Source: Mycobacterium sp. JS623
Lineage (GTDB): Bacteria > Actinomycetota > Actinomycetes > Mycobacteriales > Mycobacteriaceae
Direction of reading: 5' to 3'
NCBI RefSeq assembly: GCF_000328565.1
Contig: NC_019959.1
Coordinates: forward strand, 100,115-164,114
Length of the DNA: 64,000 nucleotides
The notes under the pieces were generated by a model. It was not told where the DNA came from. It made no database searches and saw nothing but the letters and a program-made list of their open reading frames with translations. Below, in pieces: positions 44,996-53,741 of this stretch (position 1 is its first letter; every line of letters starts with the position of its first letter). The translations under genes and the position numbers were made by a program.

Positions 44996-45216
44996 GCGCG
45001 GGCACTGACCACGCCGACCTGTGGGCCTACGAGTCAGCCGCGTGTGAGCCCACCGCGTGGGAACGCTGGATCGCAGCCGTCGAGCAGATCCTCGGGCACT
45101 GCGCCGACGGCGACGCCGACACTGACGGATATTCACTCGACGGCTTCTACGACAGCTGGAAGCAAGGGGTGTCGCCCGAGGCGGCCGCCGCTGGTGTACA
45201 CGGGGCGTCACGATGA
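44992..45216 (+). CDS. Small acidic hypothetical protein
   Basis: 74 aa from GTG 44992 (GTGA overlap). Helical, with WERWIAAVEQILGHCADGDAD and YDSWKQGVSPEAAAAG. No motif. Ends ATGA into the next gene. Confidence 0.5.
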   Translation: MSAGTDHADLWAYESAACEPTAWERWIAAVEQILGHCADGDADTDGYSLDGFYDSWKQGVSPEAAAAGVHGASR

Positions 45217-45533
45217 CCACGTCGGCTCAGGGCATCAGCGACTTCGTGCGCAAAGGCATTGCGGCACAGAACGCCGCCGACCGTGCAGCAGGACGATTGA
45301 CAGCCGCAGAGGCTGACCACGAGGTTGCGGTCCGCGAGCTGCGGGCCCGCCTCGGTGACGAACTGCAGGCGGCGATCGGCGCGGCCCGACAAGCGGCGCG
45401 CACATTGGCGGAGCTGTCCGGCCCGGTCTATGACGTCGAGTACGCAGAAGGCGAGCGCGGCCGCGATCTCGCCGCACTGATTGAGACCGCTCGCCGGGAA
45501 CTGACCGCCGCGCAGGCGCAGCTCGTCCGGTGA
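45213..45533 (+). CDS. Small coiled-coil protein
   Basis: 106 aa from ATG 45213 (ATGA overlap). Nearly all helix: FVRKGIAAQNAADRAAGRL, then ELRARLGDELQAAIGAARQA and LAALIETARRELTAAQAQL. Probable coiled coil. Function unknown. Confidence 0.5.
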   Translation: MTTSAQGISDFVRKGIAAQNAADRAAGRLTAAEADHEVAVRELRARLGDELQAAIGAARQAARTLAELSGPVYDVEYAEGERGRDLAALIETARRELTAAQAQLVR

Positions 45534-45587
45534 AACGAGAGCACGATAGTTTTTCCGAATCATCAACCAGGAACAGGATTTAACGGC

Positions 45588-45740
45588 ATGGGCCGACACT
45601 CCAAACCCGAAGATTCACCGACGCCGGACGCTGCTGAGCCTCAGTCCGAAAGCCGTCACGCCGCGCAGGACTCAGAGGTCACCGATGCGCACTGCGCCGA
45701 AGCCGCGGCCGCGGCCGCACGTGTCGTGACCGGCTCATGA
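45588..45740 (+). CDS. Short polar protein overlapping a membrane gene
   Basis: 50 aa from ATG 45588, too short for standard calling, preceded by AGGAACAGGA. Sequence MGRHSKPEDSPTPDAAEPQ is disordered and the end is Ala-rich. Its stop overlaps the start of the membrane protein at 45737 as ATGA, which supports it being translated. Confidence 0.5.
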   Translation: MGRHSKPEDSPTPDAAEPQSESRHAAQDSEVTDAHCAEAAAAAARVVTGS

Positions 45741-45949
45741 CGCAGCTGTTGAACTCCGCCGGTATCGAGAACAGCCCGCTGCTGATGGTGGTCATCGGCG
45801 CGGTCGGTGTATTCGTCGCGCTGTCGCTACTGCGGCTGTTGCGGCGCATCAAGCGGATGATCTGGACCGCAGCAGTTTTGGCCGCAGCCGGCAGCGCGGG
45901 GACCGGCGGCAGCTGGGCGGTCTTCGACGCACTCAAAAACCTGCGCTGA
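45737..45949 (+). CDS. Small membrane protein
   Basis: 70 aa from ATG 45737. One clear transmembrane helix (LLMVVIGAVGVFVALSLLRL), a basic loop (LRRIKRM), and a weaker hydrophobic segment (WTAAVLAAAGSAG). Inner-membrane protein of unknown role. Converges on the MPT63-like gene. Confidence 0.5.
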   Translation: MTQLLNSAGIENSPLLMVVIGAVGVFVALSLLRLLRRIKRMIWTAAVLAAAGSAGTGGSWAVFDALKNLR

Positions 45950-46032
45950 TCCCGCCGCTATCGGCTCGAACCTCAACGAGACAGCCGTGGCCGTCACCGA
46001 CGACCACGGCTGTTCCGCGTGCTGCTCAGGTG

Positions 46033-46992
46033 CTACTGCGGCAGCGGGGCCACTGCGGTCGTGCTCGGCGCCACCGGCGTCCCTTGGCTGCCGGCGGGCA
46101 TGGCCGCCGCTGGCGCTGTGGCGGCTGCCGGCGGGACCGTCGTCGTCGGCGCGGGTGAGGGAGCGGTAGGCGGCGCCGGCGCCGGTGTAGCCGCCGGATC
46201 GACCGGGGTGCCCTGGCTGCCGGTAGCGGCCGGCGGCACGGCCTGGAGGGTGGGAGTGCTGCCAGCCGGCGCAGCACCGTCGACCGGGGTGCCCTGGCTA
46301 CCAGCAGGGAGCGGTGTGCCCGAGCTGCCGGTGGGCAGTGGCGTGCCAGCGCTGCCGGCCGGCGCGCCCGGCACCGTTGCGGCGGCGGGCTGGCCAGGCG
46401 CAACTCCAGGTGGCGGCGCCGTCGGCCCGCCCGCCGCGGCGGCGGCACCTGGCGCCGCGGGGGTGGAGACCGATCCGCGGGTCGATCCCGAGGTCCCGGC
46501 GCCACCGGTGCTGGGTGCCGGCGGCGGTGTCAGCCACAGCAGCAGATCAGTGCCGGCGGCGTTGTAGACGACGCTGTCCGGGTTGGCTCCGGTGACGTCG
46601 AAGTACAGCTTGCCGGTCGTCTGCTGCCCCTGGGCGAGCCCGCTAGGGTTCACACCCTGGGGTGTGGCGACGGTGAACAGCACGCGGTAGGTGTCTCCGT
46701 TTCGGGCCCTGGCGTTGAAGTTGGACACGATCGGGGTGACCCCGCCGGAGATCGCGGTGTCTGTCGCGGTCGCCTCCCACAGGGTGCCTCGCACGGGGTA
46801 GGGAATGGCGTCGCTGCTGGGCTTGAGTCCGGTGACGGTCCAGCCCTGCGTCACCGCGCCGTCGACGAGCCTGGCCTCGTTCCCGAATGTGGTTGTGGTG
46901 ACGTCGGCTGCGGCGATGGGAGCGCCGGTCAGGCCCATCCCCATCGCGAGGGCGATCGACGCGGCTCCGGTGCAGATGGTCGCATTCTTCAT
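46033..46992 (-). CDS. MPT63-like secreted protein with long Pro/Ala/Thr tail
   Basis: 319 aa, ATG 46992. A signal peptide (residues 1-29, ending GAPIAAADV) precedes an MPT63-type beta-sandwich: TQGWTVTGLKPSSDAIPYPV, LWEATATDTAISGGVTPIVSNFNAR, TYRVLFTVATPQG and GKLYFDVTGANPDSVVYN. Mycobacterial MPT63 is about 160 aa and stops there; here about 150 residues of low-complexity tail follow, with a repeated GSQGTPV/GSSGTPL unit seen about five times. Secreted, probably surface-associated through the tail. Strong evidence for a mycobacterial host. Confidence 0.8.
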   Translation of the reverse strand: MKNATICTGAASIALAMGMGLTGAPIAAADVTTTTFGNEARLVDGAVTQGWTVTGLKPSSDAIPYPVRGTLWEATATDTAISGGVTPIVSNFNARARNGDTYRVLFTVATPQGVNPSGLAQGQQTTGKLYFDVTGANPDSVVYNAAGTDLLLWLTPPPAPSTGGAGTSGSTRGSVSTPAAPGAAAAAGGPTAPPPGVAPGQPAAATVPGAPAGSAGTPLPTGSSGTPLPAGSQGTPVDGAAPAGSTPTLQAVPPAATGSQGTPVDPAATPAPAPPTAPSPAPTTTVPPAAATAPAAAMPAGSQGTPVAPSTTAVAPLPQ

Positions 46993-47150
46993 TCGAGCTG
47001 ACTCCTAGGTTTCGTCCCTGCGAGGGGCGGTGTGCAGCAAATGTAAAAACTATCAGCGGGCGCCCATAGGCTGGCTAGCGCTGCGCCGTGACTCGCCCGC
47101 GCGCTCCCTTCTGGGTTTCGCTGGTGTGTAGGGGTTCCCTGAATTCGCGA

Positions 47151-49145
47151 TCAGGCCGCGGCCTTCTTTTCGGTGTTGGACGACGCCCCGTCGTGTGCCG
47201 CAGGATTGGGTTTGCCGGCGGTGTTGGTCGAGTCATCGCTGCGGCGGTGGCGTCCCCCGCCTGCCGATGCAGCAGTCGAGGTCGAGGTGCTCGTGGAGGC
47301 TGTCGCGTCACGGTCGACCGGCGCGGCGTGGCGGCCGTAGGTGTCTGCGGTCTTCGCCGTCGCCGTGTCTCGTTTGGTGGTCAGCTTGGTCGTGGGGACC
47401 TCAGCAGCTGCCGGCGTGGCCTTCGACGACGGTTGCTGTGCAGCGGGCTCCGTCGCCGTTGGGGTGTCTCGCGGCGTGGTCGGTTTGCGCGTCGTGTCGG
47501 ACTCGGGCGTGGTCGTGGCGACGGGTGCAGGTTCGGCCGTATCCGTATTCGTCGCCGGAGTCGCTGCCTCGCTTCCCGCCGCAGTGCTGTCGTGCGCTGT
47601 TTCTGTCTGCGCGGCAGGAGAATTTGTGTGCTCTCCCTGGGCCTCCGGTTCTGGTGCGGCATGCCGGCTGGTGGTGCTCCCCTCTTCTGCCGTGGCCGGT
47701 GAGACGTCCGCGGTGTTGAGGGTCAGTGTGTGAAGTGGCCTCGAGTTGGGGGTGGCGACGGCATCGTCGGTTGCCGCGGTGGCGCTGAGTTTCGCCGTGG
47801 GCACCGCCAGTGAGGTAACGGCGCCGCCGATGGCTTGGCCGAAGTCGATGGCCGAGGCGATCGTGTTGAGGGTCGTTTTGGCAGCGAATGCGGCCACCTT
47901 GACCGCTGTGGTCACGGCAGCGGCCAGGGTGTGTGGGAGGCCGGCGATCAGTGGTGACACTCCAGCAGCTTGGAGGACGCCGGTAGCTGCGGTCGCAAGG
48001 CCGTTGGCCAGCGAGTTCACCACGTCGGCCGCGGTGTCGGTGAGGTCGGCACCGACGCGAAACGGCAGTGAGGCGAACGAGCTAGCCGTTCCCACAACCG
48101 ATTTCACGGTTGTTCCGGCTGCACCCACGATGACGGACACGGCGTGGGTGTAGCTGGCCAGGCTCAGCGGTGCGGTGCCGATGCTCGACAGAGCTTCCTG
48201 TACTGCGCCTGCCTCACTGCCGTTGCCCAGCCAGGTTCCGATGATCGCGTTCGCGCCGCCGGCGAGTCGATCGAGAGTGGCGACCCCGGCGGTGGAGATG
48301 GCCGTGGAGATGCCGGTGACGCCGGCGACGGCGGCGGTGACCGGCGCCGACACGATGCCTTGCACCGCGGTAAGCGCCCCGTTGATGAGTGCGATATCGG
48401 TGAGTTCCTTGCCGGCGTCGAGCAGGTCGTTGACCGCCGACAGTGCGTTGGTGATCTGGGAGCCCACCCCGTGGACGAGGGAGTTGGCCAGCGTGAGGCC
48501 GTTGGAGGCGAGGTCGGTGACGCCGGTGACGCCGTGCTGCAGAACCAAGCCGGCGATCCCAAGAGGGGAGGCGAGCAGCCCGATGTAGTTCGACGCGGCC
48601 AACGGATCGTTGACGACGTTCGCGACGGCCTGCAAGGCGGTGCCCAGGCTCCCGGTCACTGCCGAGGTCAGGATCTCGGTGACCTGGCCGGTACTCAAGG
48701 TGATGGCGGCCCCGGCGGTCGATACCGTCGTGGCGAGCTGCCCGAGCCCTCCGGAAGACGCCGACTTCAGAGCGACCAGCACGGCTTTGAGGGGTGGGCT
48801 GCCGGCGGCCGCGGCGATGAGCTGGTCCCACACGGTGTCGTTGAGTGTGGCGGCCGAGTGCAGGGCCCCGGTGAGAGTGTTGCCGGCGGTGTCGACGACG
48901 GAGGTGACGGTGTCACCGACCGTGCGCAGTGCGGTATCGAGGTTGGCCACCAGGGCGGCGATGTCGGCGGGGCTGATGACCGCCGCGAGCTGCATCTCAG
49001 AGACCGTCACGTGCGGAACGGCTGGGACGGTCAGCTGATGTGGATTGACGACGGCAAGCGGGCTGAACACGATGGCGCTGGCCATCGTCGCGGCGATGCC
49101 AGCCTTGATGTAGGGACGGGCGAACGATTCCACTGAGGCCTCCAC
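47151..49145 (-). CDS. Large Ala/Thr-rich mycobacterial secreted or surface protein
   Basis: 664 aa from the start codon at 49145. A hydrophobic stretch at 15-33 (AGIAATMASAIVFSPLAV) acts as signal or anchor. Residues 55-460 are a long run of small-residue amphipathic helices (Ala/Thr/Val/Gly), like the C-terminal domains of PE/PPE-type and other mycobacterial cell-envelope proteins, and the last 200 are disordered, Thr/Ala/Glu-rich, ending in Lys/Ala. No PE or PPE motif is present. Probably exported; function unknown. Divergent from the HTH gene 49293. Confidence 0.6.
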   Translation of the reverse strand: MEASVESFARPYIKAGIAATMASAIVFSPLAVVNPHQLTVPAVPHVTVSEMQLAAVISPADIAALVANLDTALRTVGDTVTSVVDTAGNTLTGALHSAATLNDTVWDQLIAAAAGSPPLKAVLVALKSASSGGLGQLATTVSTAGAAITLSTGQVTEILTSAVTGSLGTALQAVANVVNDPLAASNYIGLLASPLGIAGLVLQHGVTGVTDLASNGLTLANSLVHGVGSQITNALSAVNDLLDAGKELTDIALINGALTAVQGIVSAPVTAAVAGVTGISTAISTAGVATLDRLAGGANAIIGTWLGNGSEAGAVQEALSSIGTAPLSLASYTHAVSVIVGAAGTTVKSVVGTASSFASLPFRVGADLTDTAADVVNSLANGLATAATGVLQAAGVSPLIAGLPHTLAAAVTTAVKVAAFAAKTTLNTIASAIDFGQAIGGAVTSLAVPTAKLSATAATDDAVATPNSRPLHTLTLNTADVSPATAEEGSTTSRHAAPEPEAQGEHTNSPAAQTETAHDSTAAGSEAATPATNTDTAEPAPVATTTPESDTTRKPTTPRDTPTATEPAAQQPSSKATPAAAEVPTTKLTTKRDTATAKTADTYGRHAAPVDRDATASTSTSTSTAASAGGGRHRRSDDSTNTAGKPNPAAHDGASSNTEKKAAA

Positions 49146-49292
49146 GGCAGGAAGTAATTCAACAGGTCTGAGATCGCGAAACCGCTGGAAGAAGTGCCCC
49201 CCGGCACGTCCCGCTGGGATAAATCTAGCTTATGTTCCTACGTTATAACACGACACAATGACACTCTTCTTACGCATTACGGTGGCTTGACC
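49146..49292. promoter_or_regulatory. Divergent promoter region with TATAAC
   Basis: 147 bp between the surface protein and the double-HTH regulator. AT-rich centre (about 49215-49260) with palindrome GTTATAAC and TTATG/TATAAC hexamers usable as -10 in either direction. Likely target of the regulator at 49293. Confidence 0.4.
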
Positions 49293-49781
49293 ATGACTCT
49301 GTCCGGTGATGACCGCTATCGGGACAGACCGCACGTGACGCGCCGGGTTCTGCGCGGCTTCGACGCTGCGGCGTTCTCGACGTTGCGCCGACAGGCCGGG
49401 ATGAGCGTCAGCGATCTCGCCCGCTTGTCGGGGGCGTCGCTGAGCACCATCCACCACTGGGAGGCCGGGCGCCGCACCCCGCAGGTCGACGTGTTGGCCA
49501 CCGTCATGGCGGTCATCGGCGCACCCATCGAGGCGGTCGTGAGCATCGACGCCGCCGATCGCTTCCCCGGCGACTGGCGCGTGATGCAGGGATTGACTCA
49601 GCCCCAACTCGCGGCGGCAGCCGGGATGTCCACGGCCATGGTGCAGCGCATCGAGCGCGGTGAGTATCCGCTCTCGGAAGGCAGCGCCGCCATCCTGGCT
49701 GGGCTGCTCGGGATCAGCGCGCACACCTACCGGCAGGCCTACCGGCGGGCACGTGAGCGTCCCGCGGGCACACCCTGCTGA
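49293..49781 (+). CDS. Regulator with two tandem XRE-type HTH domains
   Basis: 162 aa from ATG 49293; the open frame begins earlier but lacks a better start. First HTH: FSTLRRQAGMSVSDLARLSGASLSTIHHWEAG (about 29-60). Second HTH: WRVMQGLTQPQLAAAAGMSTAMVQRIERG (about 95-125). Tandem XRE domains suggest binding of two adjacent half-sites as a monomer. Likely controls itself and the divergent surface-protein gene. Confidence 0.7.
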   Translation: MTLSGDDRYRDRPHVTRRVLRGFDAAAFSTLRRQAGMSVSDLARLSGASLSTIHHWEAGRRTPQVDVLATVMAVIGAPIEAVVSIDAADRFPGDWRVMQGLTQPQLAAAAGMSTAMVQRIERGEYPLSEGSAAILAGLLGISAHTYRQAYRRARERPAGTPC

Positions 49782-49798
49782 GCCATCCCGGCAGGCAG

Positions 49799-50500
49799 TC
49801 ATGGGTTGAGCGGTCCTGGCGGCGTCTGAAAGATGATGCGCGGCTTCGCGTCTGGGATTTGTTCTTCGGTGATGAGAAAGCCGTCGCGCGGGTACATCCA
49901 CGACGTGGTGTCGGGCCCGCAGATCGCGCGGCTAGCATCGGCGCTGGGCAGCCAGCACGTCTGCGGATTGCCGTCCACGGGACCCGGTTTCATCTGAACG
50001 GTCACTTCGCCGGAGTGCAGGTCCTTGAACACGTAATTGCCGTCCTTATCGACGTAGCTCACCGTGTCGGTGTCCGGGGGACACAGCTTGGCGACATCGC
50101 CGTTCTCGGTGCCGATGTAGCAGACCGAGGCCTGCGGTTGCTCCGGTGGTGGAGGTTTGGGTCCGACGTGGATCTCCGGGAAGTCGTTGGCCCACTTGAT
50201 GGCCCGCATGCGTTGCGCGGCCAGCTGGTCCTCGTCGATGTACGCCGCGGCGTGATCCCGGAGTCGTTGATCGTAGGTGGCGAAGTCGGCGGCTTTCGAC
50301 TGCAGCTGGCCCTCTCTGGCCGCCAGGCCGGCGGCGATACCGACCGCGATCGGATAGCCCATGGGGCCGTGAGTGGCGCCGATTCGCTGCACCTCGGCCG
50401 CGGCCTGCGGCGAGATCAGCAATGCGCGCGCCGCGAGGTCGCCATAGGCGTCGGCGGCGCGCAGCAGATCCGCAGGGTTGACGTTGAGCCGCTGGTCCAT
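49799..50500 (-). CDS. EspC-like type VII secretion target with extra domain
   Basis: 233 aa, ATG 50500. The first 90 residues follow the EspC/ESX-1-associated pattern: VNPADLLRAADAYGDLAARAL, GPMGYPIAVGIAAGLAAREGQL, FATYDQRLRDHAAAY. The rest is a loop-rich domain with four cysteines (SVCYIGTENGDVAKLC, QTCWLPSADASRAIC), consistent with an oxidised exported protein. It would be exported by a host or plasmid ESX system, none of whose core genes are in the window. Confidence 0.65.
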   Translation of the reverse strand: MDQRLNVNPADLLRAADAYGDLAARALLISPQAAAEVQRIGATHGPMGYPIAVGIAAGLAAREGQLQSKAADFATYDQRLRDHAAAYIDEDQLAAQRMRAIKWANDFPEIHVGPKPPPPEQPQASVCYIGTENGDVAKLCPPDTDTVSYVDKDGNYVFKDLHSGEVTVQMKPGPVDGNPQTCWLPSADASRAICGPDTTSWMYPRDGFLITEEQIPDAKPRIIFQTPPGPLNP

Positions 50501-50518
50501 TCCCCCACCCCGTGGCAG

Positions 50519-50929
50519 TTAAGCACGCCCTGGCAGATCGGCGGCAGTATCGTTGCGCCGCTTACGTATTGACTTAACAATCAATGCAAGGGCCGCAAAC
50601 CAGACCAACGCCGTGACGATGATCCCCGCTTGAATGGTCACGCTGTTGGCGACGACCTGCACGGGGGTAGGCACCGTCTCCCCACCTGCGTCGACGCCGA
50701 CGTCAAGCAGCCGGTAACTCAGCGCCAGGGCTATCAAGACCACTCCGAAGATCGGTCCGGAGATCAGAACCCCTAAACCGGACGGTTCACCAGATATGAC
50801 ATACCGTCTCCGGCTCCGCACCAGTGCTTTCGACGATGCGAGCACCGATGCCACGATGGTCAGCCCCAAAGCCAGCCAGATGATCGCGTACACATACAGC
50901 TGACCCCACACGGTGAACACATGGCTCAT
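50519..50929 (-). CDS. Membrane protein, three helices
   Basis: 136 aa, ATG 50929. Transmembrane segments at about 8-30 (QLYVYAIIWLALGLTIVASVL), 53-70 (VLISGPIFGVVLIALALSY) and 95-115 (IQAGIIVTALVWFAALALIV), then a basic tail. Adjacent to the EspC-like gene (18 nt), so likely cotranscribed with it. Confidence 0.55.
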   Translation of the reverse strand: MSHVFTVWGQLYVYAIIWLALGLTIVASVLASSKALVRSRRRYVISGEPSGLGVLISGPIFGVVLIALALSYRLLDVGVDAGGETVPTPVQVVANSVTIQAGIIVTALVWFAALALIVKSIRKRRNDTAADLPGRA

Positions 50930-51000
50930 GACGGTCCCCTCTCTTGATCGGGCTCACCGTAACTTCAGCGATGGACACCGACGGCTATCGCTGATGGCGT

Positions 51001-51969
51001 TCAGGTGAGGGTCGGAACAGCGGTGCGAGCGAGCACGCCGTCCGCGGTTTCTTTGATGGCCTTGATCTCGCGGTGGTGCAGCGGAGTGGTGTCCGAGATG
51101 ACCCGGCCCGACTCGTTCTTGTCATACATGCGCTCCAGGACCTCGCCGAGCTGCCCGGTGGTCATCTCGGCGACCTTGCGGACTCCGCTGAGCTGCTCGC
51201 GGACGGCGGCTGCGATCCCTTCCCACCACAGGCGCCGTTCGGCCGGTGACTGCGGGCCGGGGTTGACCGCGGCCGCGGCCACCGCTGCGTCAGTGCCGGC
51301 GGCCGACGCCGGTGCAGGTCCGTGCCAGACGATCGTCCGAACGGCCGACGCATGGGAGTCCTCGGTCTGTGGCGGGGTGAGCGACAGCAGCGCCAGGGTG
51401 GAGCAGATGAGCGAGAGGTCGACCGCGATAGGCCATAGCCAGGCGATGTCGCGACTCATGCCGAGCATGATGATCAGATCCCGCAGCGAGAAGAACGACA
51501 TCGCGAAGGCGCACACGGCGACTCCGACGGTCAGCAGGAGTGCCGCACCCAGGACGATCGCGTCGACGCGGCGGTATCCCCGCCGGCGGGTCCGGATGAG
51601 CAGCGCGACGCTGTGAGTACTTCCGAGCAGGACCGCCGGAGGCACCGCAGCGGCGATAGCGGCGAGCAGCTTGAGGTGCATCTCTGGTGCGGTCATCCAG
51701 GCATGAATGACGTTGCCGCCGATGGATACAACCGTGGTGAACAGCAGCCACGCCCAAAAGAACCACAGCGCATGCCGGCGGGCGGCGTCTGCGCCGGCCT
51801 TGCCGACCGTCTGCGCCGGATCGTCCTGGGCGGGCTCGGGTGGCACGGCGGCCGCAGTGGCGGCTGCCGGCGCCTCGGCGGCCGCCGGAGGCGACATGGG
51901 CGCCAGGGCGTGCTGCGGAGCGGTGAGTTCGGCGCCGTTGTGGGTGCGCGCTTCGTCCAGGACGGTCAT
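51001..51969 (-). CDS. DUF2637-type membrane protein (SpdB-like)
   Basis: 322 aa from ATG 51969, with GAAGGGAAGC upstream. After a disordered Ala/Pro region come four hydrophobic helices (about 90-215): WFFWAWLLFTTVVSIGGNV, LAAIAAAVPPAVLLGSTHSV, AIVLGAALLLTVGVAVCAF and IAWLWPIAVDLSLICSTLALL. The WPxAVDLS motif is characteristic of DUF2637 proteins, common on actinobacterial conjugative plasmids and related to spread proteins. C-terminal tail helical. Possible role in intramycelial or intercellular plasmid spread is inferred from the family. Confidence 0.65.
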   Translation of the reverse strand: MTVLDEARTHNGAELTAPQHALAPMSPPAAAEAPAAATAAAVPPEPAQDDPAQTVGKAGADAARRHALWFFWAWLLFTTVVSIGGNVIHAWMTAPEMHLKLLAAIAAAVPPAVLLGSTHSVALLIRTRRRGYRRVDAIVLGAALLLTVGVAVCAFAMSFFSLRDLIIMLGMSRDIAWLWPIAVDLSLICSTLALLSLTPPQTEDSHASAVRTIVWHGPAPASAAGTDAAVAAAAVNPGPQSPAERRLWWEGIAAAVREQLSGVRKVAEMTTGQLGEVLERMYDKNESGRVISDTTPLHHREIKAIKETADGVLARTAVPTLT

Positions 51970-52129
51970 GGTCAGTTGCTTCCCTTCAGGTGGAGGTGGA
52001 GCGACGTCGGCGCAGAGCCCGAATGGATCTGCCGCGCAGAGCAAACGGCGAAACCGGGCACGATGGCCCGGACAGTAACAGCGGAGGTGGACACGGTCGA
52101 TCGTTGGCGATCACCGCTGGTGGCGGTGG

Positions 52130-52369
52130 TCACAGAAGACCCTTGGCGCGGTAGTCGGCGAGTTTGGCGCGCACGCCCTGGGCGTAGTTACGCCGCGCTG
52201 CGGCTTCGGTGATCCCTCGCTCGGTCAGTGCCCGAAGCGCGCGGCGCACCTTGGCGAGGTCGCTTCCAGGGTGGTTGAGGACATCGGCGGCGGCCGCGGC
52301 GCACCAGCCGGCGTCATACCACCGCTGGGCTTTCATGACGGCGAACTGCTTGCGGGTCATGAGGGTCAT
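52130..52369 (-). CDS. Small helical hypothetical protein
   Basis: 79 aa from ATG 52369 (MTLMTRKQFAVMKAQRW); longer frames upstream overlap the next gene. Contains WYDAGWCAAAAADVLNHPGSDLAKVRRAL, a helical pattern with a conserved-looking start. No family recognised. Follows 52408 on the same strand. Confidence 0.5.
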   Translation of the reverse strand: MTLMTRKQFAVMKAQRWYDAGWCAAAAADVLNHPGSDLAKVRRALRALTERGITEAAARRNYAQGVRAKLADYRAKGLL

Positions 52370-52407
52370 CTCTGGTGCCCTTTCTGCAAGTGTTTCGACT
52401 GTGCCGG

Positions 52408-52752
52408 TTACGGTTTGGGAGCAGTCCACACCGGATCCCAGGTGTCGAACTCGCCGGCGTCGACGCGGGCTTGCACGCCCTGCCAGGGAGCACTGTCGGG
52501 GCCCGTCTCGATGACGCACTGCTCGAAGAAATCCACCGCGGCCAACGACCCGAATTCGGCATAGTGCTCGGCCTGCAGCTGCGCACTCCACCTCGCAACC
52601 TCGGCGTCGGTGAGTTCGGCGTGATTGTCCGCGATCCACTCGTTGGTCCTGGCGGCGATGCCAGTGACATCCCAGTCCGCAGGGTCGAGGTCGGCGCGGC
52701 GCAGCAGGCCGGCGATCTCATCGTTGCTGAGCTTCGGAGTCTTTTGCGGCAT
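52408..52752 (-). CDS. Small acidic hypothetical protein
   Basis: 114 aa, ATG 52752. Starts KLSNDEIAGLLRRADLDPADW and has a Trp/Glu-rich C-terminal half (WSAQLQAEHYAEFGSLAAVD). Helical and acidic, no motif. Divergent from 52866, with a TTGACA hexamer 22-27 bp upstream of its probable transcript start. Confidence 0.5.
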   Translation of the reverse strand: MPQKTPKLSNDEIAGLLRRADLDPADWDVTGIAARTNEWIADNHAELTDAEVARWSAQLQAEHYAEFGSLAAVDFFEQCVIETGPDSAPWQGVQARVDAGEFDTWDPVWTAPKP

Positions 52753-52772
52753 ACGCTCATCCTCTCCGCTAT

Positions 52773-52826
52773 CGTTGCGCTTGTCAACACTGGATCGTTG
52801 CCTCTGTCACCATTGGCGGGTATAGT
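52773..52826 (+). promoter_or_regulatory. Promoter of the zinc-finger/OB-fold gene
   Basis: TTGCCT (52798-52803), 17-bp spacer, TATAGT (52821-52826), a good SigA-type promoter. CTGTCA (52804-52809) sits exactly 11 bp before the -10, as in the leader promoters. Upstream is CGTTGCGCTTGTCAACA (52773-52789), repeated with two changes at 53828-53844. Confidence 0.55.
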
Positions 52827-52865
52827 AGTAGCCATCAGGACCCACGCGGGAATGGAAGAGAAGCC

Positions 52866-53741
52866 ATGCCAGACAGCGCCAACGTCACGGTCATCACCAC
52901 GGCACCGGTGAGCAGTGGCGACCCCCGCATCTACACCGACCCCTACCCCGACGCCAAGGGCAACGACCTCGTCAAAGAAACCTGCGGGAAGTGCGGCGGC
53001 GACGGGATGTACCACGCCCCATCAGGTTACGTGATTCAGAACCCCTACGGCCGACCCGGAGACGGAATCAAAGGATGCTTCGATTGCCGCGGCCGTGGGC
53101 ACCGCTACGTCAAGGTCTCCAGCGTCCGCTCCCGGATCCGCCGCAGTGTCAAAGCCACATTGCAGCGCGACGCCGACGACGCCACCAGGGCGGCGGCCGC
53201 TGCCCGGCATCACGCCGCCGAACTGGCCGAAGCATGGGATCAGGCTCATGCCGAGCAGAAGCGCCGCGCCGGGCTCAACAACACTCCCGCCGGCCAGCCG
53301 GGACAGCGGCTGCGAGGATTAGCCGGCACCGTCGAACTCGCGAAGAGTATCGAAGTCACCGGATTCCGCGGCTACGGAACCGATTACAAACGCCTCGTGA
53401 TCGTCACACTCGACACCGGTCAGGTCCTCAAAACCTTCAGCACCAGCGCCGCCCTCACACAAGTACAGCGCGGCGATCGCGTCACCGTGGCAGGGACAGT
53501 GAAGGACTACGACACCTATCAAGGCCAAACCCAAACCGTGCTCACCCGAGTAACCCTGCACATCGAGGCCTCCCGTCAGTCCTACGACGACATCAGTCCC
53601 GGTGACCAGATCCAAACCGGCGGCGACTGGTTCCCAGTTACACACGTCGACAACGACATTCACGTTCAGGTGACCCTCGGCGAGCGTTCATGGACCTCGC
53701 GGATCCGCCGCCACCAGATCACCGGCCACCGCCCGGCCTGA
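52866..53741 (+). CDS. DnaJ-type zinc finger plus OB-fold-like protein
   Basis: 291 aa, ATG 52866. CGKCGGDGMY (residues 40-49) and CFDCRGRGHRY (about 70-80) form a DnaJ-like CxxCxGxG zinc finger. A basic helical linker follows. Residues 155-245 are strand-rich: LRGLAGTVELAKSIEV, VIVTLDTGQVLKTFST, GDRVTVAGTVKDYDTYQGQTQTVLTRV, which looks like an OB fold that binds single strands. Possible nucleic-acid chaperone. Clear promoter upstream. Confidence 0.6.
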   Translation: MPDSANVTVITTAPVSSGDPRIYTDPYPDAKGNDLVKETCGKCGGDGMYHAPSGYVIQNPYGRPGDGIKGCFDCRGRGHRYVKVSSVRSRIRRSVKATLQRDADDATRAAAAARHHAAELAEAWDQAHAEQKRRAGLNNTPAGQPGQRLRGLAGTVELAKSIEVTGFRGYGTDYKRLVIVTLDTGQVLKTFSTSAALTQVQRGDRVTVAGTVKDYDTYQGQTQTVLTRVTLHIEASRQSYDDISPGDQIQTGGDWFPVTHVDNDIHVQVTLGERSWTSRIRRHQITGHRPA

